The notes under the pieces are model-generated. The model saw only the letters and a list, made by a program, of their open reading frames with translations. It searched no databases and was not told the DNA's origin. Below are positions 51,350-63,629 of a DNA stretch of 64,000 nucleotides, piece after piece (position 1 is the stretch's first letter; each line of letters begins with the position of its first letter). A program made the translations under genes and the position numbers. The DNA comes from Arcuatula senhousia (taxonomy: Eukaryota; Mollusca; Bivalvia; Mytilida; Mytilidae), in NCBI GenBank assembly GCA_963971305.1, contig OZ020308.1, positions 21,263,838 through 21,327,837 on the forward strand, read 5' to 3'.

Positions 51350-53190
51350 ATAGGGAATTACAAGGTCAAACTTGACGATGATCTGTCATGGTAAATGACA
51401 ATTCAATTAGCTTAAGATTCAACTGTTTAGCTGAGTTCACACCTACTCTTGAAGAACAAATGTATCGGAATGCTCCATTTCAAAGTGTTTAGCAAAATTT
51501 CAAATTAACTTAAGATTTGTGGGGAAGTTTTCTCAGAATTTAGGTCTGAATTCTTATACACGCATGTTAATAAAATATGCAGACTTCTAAGATGATGCAC
51601 AACAATATAAAATATGTGCATTGATTTGTAAGTTAACTCGTTACCAATTTTTAACTCTTTTGGATGAAATCTGGTAAGTTGATACACTGGCTTCTATACA
51701 GAAAGGTGGCTTAAGGTTTCAAAATATTTTGGCAGTATATTTTGTCATCTTTTGACAAATGAATAAAACATTATGGCTAATAAAATGTTTAATTACCCCA
51801 AGCTGAATAGGGACTCATTGGAGTACTTGTACTTAATCCTCCTATTGAATGTGTTACAATGGAATTGATCTCTCTGATCAGTTTAAACTCACATCTATTG
51901 AGAGGAGATTATCTTGTTGCATGAAGGAAAAATTTTCCTAGTATAAAATACTTACCTGTTGAAAATTTCACATTGGCAAAGAAAATGTGCCAAATAAATG
52001 TCAGAGAGTTGTTTGAAACAATATAATCATTAAAAAAATATTTAGTTGCAAAATTCATAGACATAAGCAAATTTCTCTAGGAGATAAGAGTTTTTTTCCT
52101 TCAGGTAAAAATCTTCTACTTATGAGTAGTTTTTATTTTCAATGAAGGTGCGAGTTTAACTGATCAAAAAGATTAGCTTCTACTATTACAACATTCTATA
52201 GATAGATTAAGCACCAGAGCTCAAAAGTACATTGATGAGTTCCTGTTCAGCTTTTGGGAATGGAACATTTGATTCGCTGTAATTTCAATTTTAATCATCG
52301 ATCCTCCAAAATTGTCTTTTTATCTAAATTTTTGATGAATAAATAAATGGAAAAACTTAACTGACAGGACTGAATATATTAGTCGTCAATTTTTAGCCGC
52401 TAAAATCTCAAAGAACTTGAGGAACTCAAAAAGATTTAACGGTATTCTGTATTTAAATAAAAGTAATTTACAAAGTTCTTTCAAATGCTCAAATGAAAAG
52501 AGGTTAATTTACTTTGATGTTTGCATGTTCCATGACTATTAGGCATTAAAGCTGACTAAAATGTCTAGCATTTCCAAAAAAAAAAATCGATAGACAAAGT
52601 TAACATGAATTCCTAATGAAGAATGTACATCAAAATTGTAATAAAGTTACAGGAAACTGTTTTAAAGTGTATTGGAAGATGTTATTGTCTATCCTGACTC
52701 ATCAGTGATGCTCAAGTCAAAAGATCAAAAAGTAAAGTTAAATACAACTGTATTAGAAAGTTAGATTGAATACAACTGTATAAGTAGTTATATCGAACAG
52801 AATGCAATTTAAAACAGATTAAACTTGACAGCTAAAGTTGTCTTCTGTGTCGCAGACAAAAATGGAGATACCATAGCTTAAGGAAATTCTTGATTTCTCA
52901 GAACATTGCCGCTAACAATAGTTTCTGCCAACAGGAAGTAGAAGTGCACTGAACTGAAAAAGGTTGATCATACATGTACATGTACATGTATGAAGTTCTG
53001 CAATTACTATTTATGTAACACGAATCAAAACTGTAAACAAATCGAGTCCAAGGCAAATAGCACAGCATTAGTTTGAAAAAAGTGCCAAATGCAAAACTTT
53101 GACAGACATACATGTAATTGCCTGAGAGTAAAATAATTTTGGAATTTAAATAATAATAAATTGCGACTGAAATTTTAGATTTGCATGTAC
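51350..53190. other. Unannotated AT-rich stretch
   Basis: No exon, repeat family or RNA gene can be supported on either strand; a TACATGTACATG run is at about 52970-52990. Confidence 0.4.
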
Positions 53191-53937
53191 ATTTTTGTAC
53201 TGCTTCAGCATCAAAAGTTCTACAAAAGTCTCCATTTGGTCGAAGTTGTCAGATGACCCTTTATAGGGGTAACAGCCCCTAAAATGTGAAAAATAGCGTT
53301 TTTTCATGATTTTGGTTTATAGGGGTTACAGCCCAGTAAAGGCGAAAAATAGTGTTTTTGGCCTATAGAATGAAAACTATTGCAGATAGAGAAAAGCTGT
53401 TGCTTGCTTAAATGTTCAGCTCATTTAGCTCGACAAAAGTCTTCATAGGGTCGAAGTTGTCAGATGACGCCTTACAGGGGTTACAGTCCCTTCAAGGCGA
53501 AAAATAGTGTTTTTGGCCTATAGAATGAAAACTATTGCAGATTGAGAAAAGCTGTAGCTTGCTTAAATGTTCAGGTCATTTAGCTCTACAAAAGTCTTCA
53601 TAAGGTTGAAGTTGTCAGATGACCCCTTATAGGGGTTACAGCCCCTTAAAGGTGTTAAATAGTGTTTTTGTCTAAAACAGATAGAGAAAAGCTGTTGCTT
53701 GCTTAAATGTCCAGTTCATCGATTAAGCTCTTAACAAAAGTCTCTAAAGAGTCAAAGTGTTCAGACGACCCTTAAAATATCATTTTTCACGTTTTTGGCC
53801 TACACAATGAAAACTATTGTTGAAAGAGAAAAGCTATTGCTTGCTTAAATGTTCAGCTTATTTAGCTCTACAAAGTTCTTCATAGGGTTGACATCAAGAC
53901 CAGGTGAGCGATTCAGGCTCCTGGGAGCCTCTTGTTT
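53190..53937 (+). repeat. Composite ~155-bp-unit repeat, inverted relative to 61-64 kb
   Basis: Units carry AAAGTC..C..GGTCGAAGTTGTCAGATGACC and GAAAAGCTGTTGCTTGCTTAAA, about four to five copies, ending in GAGCGATTCAGGCTCCTGGGAGCCTCTTG. Confidence 0.75.
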
Positions 53938-54147
53938 TTTAAAGGGGAAGGGTTCAAACCTATAATGTTGTACAGACGACAAAAGGAGATTTTTCTGAAA
54001 ATAAGTACAGTCATTACAAAATCTCCTACAGAAAGGGTGACTTTACCCTCCTCTGAATCAACCACTGTCTATACATGATTCATCAGAGATGACCAGAGAT
54101 CTGTGTTGTCCAGAAATTTTTAAAAACCGGGAGTGCATGCAAATAAA

Positions 54148-55300
54148 AACTAGAGGCTCCCAGGAGCCTGAATCGCTGACCTGACTTCAATGACTGATGG
54201 AATGAAAATAATTTGGGGTATCTGAGGTGAAAAACTCCAATAAAGGATCACCATACAACTTCCACCTAATAATGAAAGCTTTTGTAGAGCACATATAGCC
54301 AAACATTCAAGCAAAAAAAAGCTTTTTTTTAATCTTTTATATCTGCAAGGCAATAACCCAAAGCTTTTACAATTAGGGGCCATAACTTTTATAAGGGATC
54401 ATCTCATGATCTGCCAGATAAAGCCTAATGGATAAATTTTGAAGAGCTAATTGATCTGAAGATTTAAGCAAGAACCATTTTTTTTCTCTCTTTGTAACAT
54501 TAAAACACTATTTTTCACCTGAAAGGACCATAAACCCTATGAGGGGTCATCTGACAATTTTGACACTGCAATCATTTTAATTTGTAGATCTCAATGAGCT
54601 TAAGAATTCTCCAATGCTTACTTTTCCTTTAACACATTCAGTTTTCAGCTTATAACTAAAACAAATATAAGAGATAGAGAAATTCCGAAGCAATCAATCT
54701 TCTTCAGTATCAAGAGTGGGATGATTCTTCATGGGAGTTATTTCTTCTTTATCGTCATAATTGACCATTTTCACAGTTTTTGGACCTTTTCTTTAAAACT
54801 GCAAGTGCTATGGGAAAAGTTAGCATTTGAGAATTGTGAAGCTCATTGAGATCTACAAAAGTGATCTCAGGGTCAAAATTGTCAGATCAACCGTTTAAGA
54901 GTTATTTCTCCTTAACTGGTTTTTTCCATCTTGAAAACTTTGAACACTGTTCTCTACATGTACCAAGTTTGTGAAATTTGTGCGAGCCGATCAACCAGCA
55001 TTGCCGCCATTGCTAAAAATAGTACAGGGGATCAGACCATAGTTTTTAGCTAATAGCTCAAAAAGTATGAGAGATAGAAAAAATCCGAAGCAACTTTCCT
55101 TCTTCAGGATCAAAAGCTCTACAATATTCTTCATTGAGTCAAAGTTGTGGGACGATGCCTTATAGAAGTTATTTCCCCTTAATCGACAATTTCTGTTCTA
55201 TTTTTAGCAATGCGGCCATGTTGGTTGGTCTGAGTACAAAAATTTCGCAAACTTTGTAGAAGACATCCTAAAAATCAAGATTATAAAGTTTTAAAGCAAT
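54148..55300 (-). repeat. Diverged member of the GGCTCCCAGGAGCC repeat family
   Basis: Starts AGAGGCTCCCAGGAGCCTGA at 54151 and contains several 'gtcatctgacaattttgac'-like motifs and a GCGGCCATGTTGG block near 55211. Confidence 0.55.
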
Positions 55301-55959
55301 CCCTTCAGCCGTTTCAGAGAAGAAGATTGTTTGAAATCAGTTAAAATTTATAGAAAAAAAAGGTTTTAGGAGAATAACTATCCAACAGTTATTCTGAAGA
55401 TTTTGACCCTGAAATCATTCTTGTTAGAATGTCTCAATGAGCTTCAATGGTAACTGATGAAGTAAAAAAAAAAGCTGTGAAAACGGTCAATTTTTACGAT
55501 GAAGGGGAAATAACTCCTATAAGGAATTGTCTCACAACTCTAGTAAACCAGTTTTCCGATTGTGTCACATGAACAGCGTTATACGTCTTCCGCTTGTTCT
55601 TTGGGTGAAACAGTACTGTACTAATATATTGTACTAAATGTGCACATAAATGATAAAAGAATAGTACATGTAGTAAACTAAACACATCCGGAATAAATCC
55701 ATACATATAAGTCTGTTATTATCAGTCAAGAAAGTAAATAGTCTGACTACTAGGGATATTTGCTTAGTTAAGGTTTTAACATCAAGACTGCACAGTTTTT
55801 GTAGAAAAGTTATGAATACAACTGATGATCGGGTGAATACAAATGATGGTCTCGCAAATATCTGATCTTGTAGTAGTTCGCAAGTCAAGGATATGCTTAA
55901 CAATGAAGTGCTGGAAAATTTACATGCAAAATAAATTAAACATAAAATAAACATTTACT

Positions 55960-57083
55960 TATGTGGTCACCTATGGCACGCCATATTTATATTTATTCCT
56001 CTTTAAAGATATCTCATAAAATTTATAAGATATCTCGTATACTTTATAAGATATCTTATTAAATATATAAGATATCTCATATAAATGGTAGTTTATAAGA
56101 TATCTAATAAAACATATGAGATATCTTATAAAACATATAAGATATCTTATAAAACAAATAAGATATCTTATAAAACTAATAAGATATCTTATAAAGTTTA
56201 TAAGATATCTCATAAAGTTTATTAGATATCTTATATATTTTATGAGATATCTTATAAGTTATTTTTTATAAGATATCTCATAAAGTTTACGAGATATCTT
56301 ATAAACTTTATAAGTTATCTTATAACTTTTATTAGATATCTTATAAATTATTTTATATAAGATATCTCATAATCTTTATAAGATATCTTATAAACTTTAT
56401 GAGATATCTTATATGTTTTATAAGATATCTTATATGTTTTATGAGATATCTTATATGTTTTATAAGATATCTCATATGTTTTATAAGATATCTTATAAAC
56501 TCCCATTTATATGAGATATCTTATATATTTAATAAGATATCTTATAAAGTATATGAGATATCTTATAAACTTTATAAGATATCTTATATTTTTATAAGGC
56601 CTCTTTAAAGATATCTCAAAAAATTTATAAGATATCTCATATACTTTATAAGATATCTCATAAAGTTTATAAGATATCTCATAAACTTTATAAGATATCT
56701 TATAAACTTTATAAGATATCTTATAAAAAATAATTTATAAGATATCTCATATACTTTATAAGATATCCTATAAACATTATGAGATATCTTATAAACTTTA
56801 TCAGATATCTTATAAACATTGTGTTTAGTAGATATCTCATTTTCTTTTAAAGATATCTTATATAGTTAATAAGATATCTTATAAAATGTATAAGATATCT
56901 CATAAAGTTTATAAGATATCTTATAAAGTATATGAGATATCTTATAAATTATTTTTTATAAGATATCTCATAAAATTTATAAGATATCTTATAAACTTTA
57001 TGAGATATCTTATAAAGTATATGAGATATCTTATAAAGTTAATGAGGAATAAATGTAAAAACGGCTTGCCATAGTCACCCACA
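55960..57083. mobile_element. Foldback element filled with an AGATATCT palindrome array
   Basis: About 1.04 kb of AGATATCT/AAGATATCTT palindromes, roughly fifty at 20-21 bp spacing (TATAAGATATCTTATAAA-like units), bounded by inverted ends of about 40 bp: TGTGG.TCACCTATGGCACGCC on the left and its near complement at 57044-57083, both with TTTATTCCTC at the inner edge. ATTTACT lies just outside both ends (55953-55959 and 57084-57090), a candidate target duplication. The first half (to about 56610) is itself palindromic around 56300: ATATAAATGG.AGTTTATAAG recurs inverted. Confidence 0.8.
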
Positions 57084-57090
57084 ATTTACT

Positions 57091-57205
57091 GTTCGGTTGA
57101 TTTTGTGTTTTGTTCTGTTCTTGTTCGTGTTTACCGGTTTTGTCATTGCCCTTTAAGACTCTTGGCATTCGAATACCCCATCGTTGGCTCTTTGCTTCTT
57201 ACATA
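57091..57205 (+). repeat. 3'-tail copy of the RT element family
   Basis: GTTCGGTTGATTTTGTGTTT and TTGGCATTCGAATACCCCAT match the tails at 15060-15262 and 17160-17264. Confidence 0.55.
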
Positions 57206-57402
57206 ACATGTTTCAACTTAATTCAATTATTCATCTTAATGAACCGTTTCAGACAGGTCCTTGTTTTAATACAGTGTTAAATTTATAGATGTCTCTTCGG
57301 TATTTCAATGTTTCTATTAAATAGATTTTGATGCACACAAAAAAAATTACTAGCTACAGTACTCTTGATTGCTTTCCCTTTAAAAGTTTTTTTTGTAATA
57401 TA

Positions 57403-59591
57403 ACAAGTGTGGACTCTAATGCATATTGCCTAGCAAGCTGCTATGGACACAAAAAGCAAAGGTCTGCTTTAGTAACATAAAAAAGACTTTATTATTTCTA
57501 GGTCCTGCTAAGGTTTATTGTTGAATTCTATATGTAGCCTTTGCTGTACACATACTATAAAATCGATCTAAAATTAGGCCATGTCGATGAATCTAAGTCA
57601 TGTAAGTGTTTATCCTAAACATTATTTGTTTTTAGATCCAGTATAAGCATTGTACTATTTCCTATTTAGTTTAAAATAACTGCATCAAAGTTTGGTTATG
57701 TTAGTGGAGAAAATAGGACACTATTGCAGATAGAGAAAAGCTGTTGCTTGCTTAAACCTTCAGCTCATCGAGATGTACAAAAGTCTCCATTGGATCAAAG
57801 ATGTCACAGTCTGTTGTTCATATATACTTTTAAATCAGCTTAATGTTAAAGTTTAAAAAGGTTTCAATCTTCAAATTATTCTGAGAACAAAAGCTACCAA
57901 CGGGATTCTGGGAATACCGAAGAAGAAAATCAAACATATATTTTGCGCCTAGAAATTTTTATAATTTTCGTTTTATAATATTATTATTTTCAACATTTAG
58001 TTGCATTCCAAGCATGCGGAGATGTAAAAAAAAAATTGTACATTGTTATTTTAACTTTTTTCTAAGTGTGACCAAAAAGCAAACTGGACTCATCCTCTTT
58101 TGTATTTTTAGTCTTGGGCCAATGCAAGACGGCAATCAACGACTTATGGTCATGCTGAAGACTGTTGGCTGTTTTCCATTGTGATTTTTAAAATTCACGT
58201 TTCTTTATGTTGGTTGTGTGGCGTACAATTATTCCACATCTAATTATTGTCTACTTTAATGGTTATCATTTGTCAGATCAGCCTATGATTTTGAAGTATA
58301 TAATATTATATGAAATAAGTTTAAACCCAATCGTAGATCTCTTCATGAACATTTGCAATGTACATGTATGCCTTTAAATTTTTTACGTGTAATAGCAATA
58401 AATTATATTATAACTCAAACGGGGCCAGATCCAGAAATTTTTGAAAGGGGTTGGTCCACATAAATTCCGCTGTGGACGAAGGACGAAAAGGGGGTGGTTC
58501 TAGACGTTACTTGCGAAATTGTTGTCGGAGGAAAATTCCAATCTCGGACCCCCCCCCCCCGGATCCGCCACTGCTCAAATATTTTTGATTGTCACCTATT
58601 CAAAGATTGTCCCTTCCTTTATGATATAGACTAAAGCAAACTTATACACGAACGTTGCAATCCATGTTCCGCACACAGGGGCTTGGATTCTGGTCATTTA
58701 TATTGACTTTTAAGTCGCCCTCCCTACTCTATAATCCAAGCCCCTGTGGTTTTGCACAGTTAAAATTATTTTCTGACACGTTTGTAGTTGTGGCGACATT
58801 GGTCTCTGTGTGGTGAATCGACAAAATTATCAAGCATTGATAACATTTTCGAACAACCAAACTTGTGACAAATAAGTTTATTTTTCCGGATCCCGCAATA
58901 GCTTTGTGAGAAATAGATAAAATTAATTATCCTTATTAAAATGACCTAGATCATGACAGACGAATGACCCAATGTGGCTATTTTGTCATTTTCTAAAAAT
59001 CAATAAAATGCTTGAATTGTGTGTGTCTGATTGACCTATTTTGCATAAGCACTATTTCTGTCTGTGATAATAAACTTTATTCAATGAATTAATATTTTGC
59101 AGCCAAAAATTTATAAGAAAGTACGCTTAAACATGCACAACCTGATGAAGTGACTACGCCATGTACGCTACATAATCTAGTTGAATCGCATTGTTGCTTT
59201 AAAACACCGCCACATGAAAGCATGAAAAACGAAGATGCTGTGTACAACTTTTTTGCAAGATTTAACTTATTTTTGGCGTCCGAATAGTATTTTTGTCCCT
59301 TAAACTTTATTCAATTAAGTAAATTTTCGCAATCCAAAATCAAATATCCATTACGCTAAAGCTACGCAAGATATGCTACACTGACTAAAATATAATCCGA
59401 AGCGGAACACATAATCTACTGGTGGCGGCCATATTGTCTTGATGGAAATCCGAAGATTGAGAATCCGAATATAGCCCCCGAGTGAAAAGTGAAAGTATGT
59501 ACATTGCAAAGAGCTTTTGTAAATATAGAAACGACGGAAACAAACGACCTAATTGGGGTATCGCTGCCTTTTTCTTTATAATAGGTAGTAA
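57403..59591 (+). repeat. 2.2-kb segmental duplication, copy B
   Basis: Direct-orientation partner of 30186-32428. A 411-bp tandem duplication extends its right end to 60002. Confidence 0.88.
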
Positions 59592-60002
59592 TTGAATCGC
59601 ATTGTTGCTTTAAAACACCGCCACATGAAAGCATGAAAAACGAAGATGCTGTGTACAACTTTTTTGCAAGATTTAACTTATTTTTGGCGTCCGAATAGTA
59701 TTTTTGTCCCTTAAACTTTATTCAATTAAGTAAATTTTCGCAATCCAAAATCAAATATCCATTACGCTAAAGCTACGCAAGATATGCTACACTGACTAAA
59801 ATATAATCCGAAGCGGAACACATAATCTACTGGTGGCGGCCATATTATCTTGATGGAAATCCGAAGATTGAGAATCCGAATATAGCCCCCGAGTGAAAAG
59901 TGAAAGTATGTACATTGCAAAGAGCTTTTGTAAATATAGAAACGACGGAAACAAACGACCTAATTTGGGTATCGCTGCCTTTTTCTTTATAATAGGTAGT
60001 AA
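59181..60002. repeat. 411-bp tandem duplication
   Basis: 59181-59591 repeats as 59592-60002; the differences noticed were ATATTGTCTT/ATATTATCTT and AATTGGGG/AATTTGGG. Confidence 0.92.
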
Positions 60003-60103
60003 TAAGCAATTTTATTTTTATCAAATGATGTTCATTACAGTTCCTGATATTAAAATGAAAAGGTTTGTATATGTTAAGAAAAGTATTAAAACATTATATA
60101 TAC

Positions 60104-60284
60104 CATAGATAAATTCAAGTCTCTCTGGATATTGAGGAGCAGGTTTCGGTGGAAACTTTGAGTTGGCTGTACTGCCACACACACTTCTTCCCTGTCTTTC
60201 AGCATCGGTGTATAAGATCCGTAGTAGTGTCTTAGCACACTTGCTAAAATCTTTCATCTTTGCCACCTTGGCCTCTAGAATCTC
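60104..60284 (-). CDS. Single exon of an unrecognised protein (BEN-like?)
   Basis: Acceptor TTACTTTTAAG, donor GTATAT. The 60-codon frame reads EILEAKVAKMKDFSKCAKTL, then LLRILYTDAERQGRSVCGST and ends ...PERLEFIY. The pattern 'basic helix - LL..L[FY]T..E - G.SV.G - P.RLEFI' resembles BEN-domain proteins, which bind DNA or chromatin, but the match is from memory and weak. It ends with one extra base (phase 1). No neighbouring exon could be placed; upstream is retroelement and repeat, so it may be part of a gene extending past the window or a fragment. Confidence 0.5.
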
Positions 60285-60302
60285 CTTAAAAGTAAAAATA
60301 AA

Positions 60303-60700
60303 AAAAATCAGTATAAATTGTTGTGGTATATAACAGAACATAGCTTCACGCTATTATAAATGAGTAAGTATCCAATATATTATTATGTAATGAAATAACT
60401 GTGATCTTTCATGAATATTTTTCTTGTCTAAACTTTTATAGGAATGTGTTACCATTGCTTTTGTCTCTTTTTACATGTATTTTGTCTCTTTTTACATGTA
60501 TTTTGTCTCTTTTTAACTAAAACTCAGTAAGGCAAATATAAATGTACAAGTTTACAGTAGATTGGTTTTTATAGTTAATATTGTGCTAAACAATATCAAA
60601 GCTGCTATGAGGAGACATCACATGCTTAGTTTTAGAACTCTTTCAAAAAAAGCAAGAGGTTGCACTTAGTCGTGCTAAGGTGCTAAGGTTACCCCCACTT
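60303..60700. other. No gene seen
   Basis: Contains a short direct repeat, TTTTGTCTCTTTTTACATGTA three times at 60460-60515. Otherwise unremarkable AT-rich DNA. Confidence 0.4.
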
Positions 60701-60719
60701 GACCACTGTGAAAACAGGA

Positions 60720-60912
60720 AGTAAAAGCAACTGAGACTCTTTTGAAATCCGTTTTGTTGAGGATTTGGAAACGAGTCTTCACAAATACACAATGTTTGAC
60801 TGTTCTTTACCAATTGTTCAAACACTTTAGATGTGCACGACAGTAGAGTTATCGGACGAAAGCTATCACGAGACGTCTTGTTTTTTTTGTGCTGCCTTTA
60901 AAAAGCGATATC
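60720..60912 (-). pseudogene. LINE reverse-transcriptase fragment
   Basis: The minus strand reads TSRDSFRPITLLSCTSKVFE, then FPNPQQNGFQKSLSC, matching RT motif 1-2 regions ('SYRPITLL...SKVFE' and 'QNGFQKGLS') of non-LTR elements different from the one at 72-6323. Both ends are missing and there is a frame change near its start. Confidence 0.65.
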
Positions 60913-61091
60913 CAACCCAATGGAACAAATCCTTACGGATTGTCCTACAGCTTTGATCTAATTACATGAAATGTAGATGTGATGTGCTTAATTGACCTTA
61001 ATCATATGCAATTTGAATTTTTGAAATATCTTGTATAGTTTTTTAGATATAAGGCTAAAAAATGAAAAAAAAGTGAAAAAAAAATCCAGAA

Positions 61092-62341
61092 CAAGAGGCT
61101 TCCAGGAGCCTGAATCGCTCACTTAGTCTTGATGTCAACCCTATGAAGAACTTTTTAGAGCTAAATAAGCTGAACATTTAAGCAAGCAACAGCTTTTCTC
61201 TTTCAGTTTTTATTCTGTAGGCCAAAAACGTGCAAAATGTTATTTTAAGGGTCGCCTGACAACTTTGACTCTATAGAGACTTTTGTTAAGAGCTTAATGA
61301 ACTGAACATATAAGCAAGCAATCACTTTTCTTTATCTGCTTTAGTTTTCATTATAACAGCCAAAAACATGAAAACACGTTAATTTAGGGGCTGTAATTCC
61401 TTCAGGGGTCATCTGACAACTTCGACCCTATGGAGCAACAGCTTTTCCCTATCTGCAATAATTTTCATTTTATAGGCCAAAAACATTATATTTTGCCTTT
61501 AAGGGGCTGAAACTGCTATAAGGGGACATTTGACAACTTCGACCATATAAAGACTTTTGTGGAGCTAAAAAAGCTAAACATTTAAGCAAGCAACAGCTTT
61601 TCTCTATCTGCAATAGTTTTCATTTTACAGACCAAAAACACTATTTTTCGCCTTTAAGGGGCTGTAACCCCTAATAAGGGGGTCATCTGACAATTTTGAC
61701 CCCATGAAAACTTTTGTAGAGCTAAATGAGCTGAACATATAAGCAAGCAACAGCTTTTCTCTATCTACAATAGTTTTCATTCTATAGGCCAAAAACACTA
61801 TATTTCACCTTTAAAGGCCTGTAACCCCTAAAAGGGGTAATCTGACAACTTCGACCCGTAGGAGACTTTTGTAGGGCTAAATGAGCTGAACATTTAGGCA
61901 GACAGCAGCTTTTCTCTATCAGCAATAATATTCATTTTATAGGCCAAAAACACTATTTTTTTGCCTTTAATGGGCTGAAACCCCTATAAGGGGTCATCTG
62001 ACAACTTCGACTCAATGAAGACTTTTGTAGAGCTTTTATTGCTGAAGCAGCAGCATGACATCAGATTTCATCTATCTCTTATACTTTTTGATTTACAAGT
62101 AAAAAACAGTAGTCTGACCCCTTTTTTCTATTTTTAGTAACGGTGGCCATGTTGTTTTGACGGCGGTCACCATTTGTGTAATCTTGGTAGAAGATATCCC
62201 ATAGATGAAGTGTGCAAAGTTTTGAAGCAATCCCTTAAGTCATTTACGAGGAGAAGATTTTTAAAGAAAAGTTAACGAGGATGACAACGACAGACGCCAA
62301 GCGATGACAATAGCTCAACTGGACCTTTGGTCCAGGTGAGA
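61092..62341 (-). repeat. Composite repeat block 1 with ~155-bp units
   Basis: Head AAGAGGCTTCCAGGAGCCTG, about seven units (GACTTTTGTAGAGCTAAATG ... AGCAAGCAACAGCTTTTCTC ... CATCTGACAACTTCGACC), then a tail with GGTGGCCATGTTGTT and GGACCTTTGGTCCAGGTGAG. Confidence 0.85.
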
Positions 62342-62344
62342 TAA

Positions 62345-63624
62345 CAAGAGGCTCCCAGGAGCCTGAATCGCTCACCTGGTCTTGATTTCAACCCTATGAA
62401 GAACTTTGTAGAGCTGAATAAGCTGAATATTTCAGCAACAGCTTTTCTCTTTCTTTAGGGGGCCATAACCCCTATATGGGGTCATCTGACAACTTTGACC
62501 CTATGACGGCTTTTGTAGAGCTGAATGAGCTGAACATTAAGGCAAGCATCAGCTTTTTTCTATCTGCAAAAGTTTTCATTCTATAGGCCAAAAACCCTTT
62601 TTTTTGCCATTAAGGGGCTGTAACCTCTATAAAAGGTCATCTGACAACTTCAACCGAATCAACCCTATGGAGAATTTTGTAGAACTAAATGAGCTGAACA
62701 TTTTAGCAGGCAACAGCTTTTTCTATCTGCAATAGTTCACCTTTTATAAGCCAAAAACACTATTTTTTGCCTTTAAGGGGCTGTAACTCCTATAAGGGGT
62801 CATCTGAAAACTTTGACCCTAAGAAGACTTTTGTAGATCTAAATGAACTGAACATTCAAGCAAGCAACAGTTTTTCTCAATCTGCAATAGTTTTCATTCT
62901 ATAAGCCAAAAACACTTTTTTTCGCTTTTAAAGGGCCGTAACCCCTATAAGGGGTCATCTGGCAACTTTGACCCTATGACGACTTTTGTAGAGCTAAATG
63001 AACTGAACATTTAAGCAAGCAACAGCTTTTCTCTATCTGCAATACTTTTCATTCTATAAGCCAAAAACACTATTTTTTGCCTTTAAGGGGCCGTAACCCC
63101 TAAAAGGGGTCATCTGGCAACTTCGACCCTATGGAGACTTTTGTAGAGCTAAATGAGCTAAACATTTAAGCAAGCAACAACTTTTTTCTATCAGTAATAG
63201 TTTTCATTCTATAGGCCAAAAACATGAAAAAAAGCTATTTTTCACCTTTAAGGGGCCGTAACTCCTATAAGGGGTCATCTGACAACTTCGACTCAACGGA
63301 GACTTTTGTAGAGCTTTTGATGCTGAAGCAGCAGCGTGGCATCAGATTTCATCTACCTCTTATACTTTTTGATTTACAAGCCAAAGACAGTAGTCTGACC
63401 CCCCTGGTCTATTTTTAGTAACGGCGGCCATGTTGTTTGGATGGCGGTCACCATTTGTGCAATCTTGGTAGAGGAGATCCCATAGATGAAGTGTGCAAAG
63501 TTTCAAAGCAATTGCTTCAGTGGTTTCGGAGGAGAAGATTTTTAAAGAAAAGTTAACGACGGACGACGACGACGGACGCCAAGTGATGGCAATAGCTCAC
63601 ATGGACCTTCAGTCCAGGTGAGCT
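62345..63624 (-). repeat. Composite repeat block 2 with ~155-bp units
   Basis: Same head-units-tail layout as block 1: head AACAAGAGGCTCCCAGGAGC at 62345, about six units, tail ending CCTTCAGTCCAGGTGAGC at 63622. Confidence 0.85.
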
Positions 63625-63629
63625 AAAAA

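Noticed and set aside
55985..57040. CRISPR-like or coding interpretation of the AGATATCT array
   Set aside because: No unique spacers; units are near-identical palindromes. The open frames through it are low-complexity products of the repeat.
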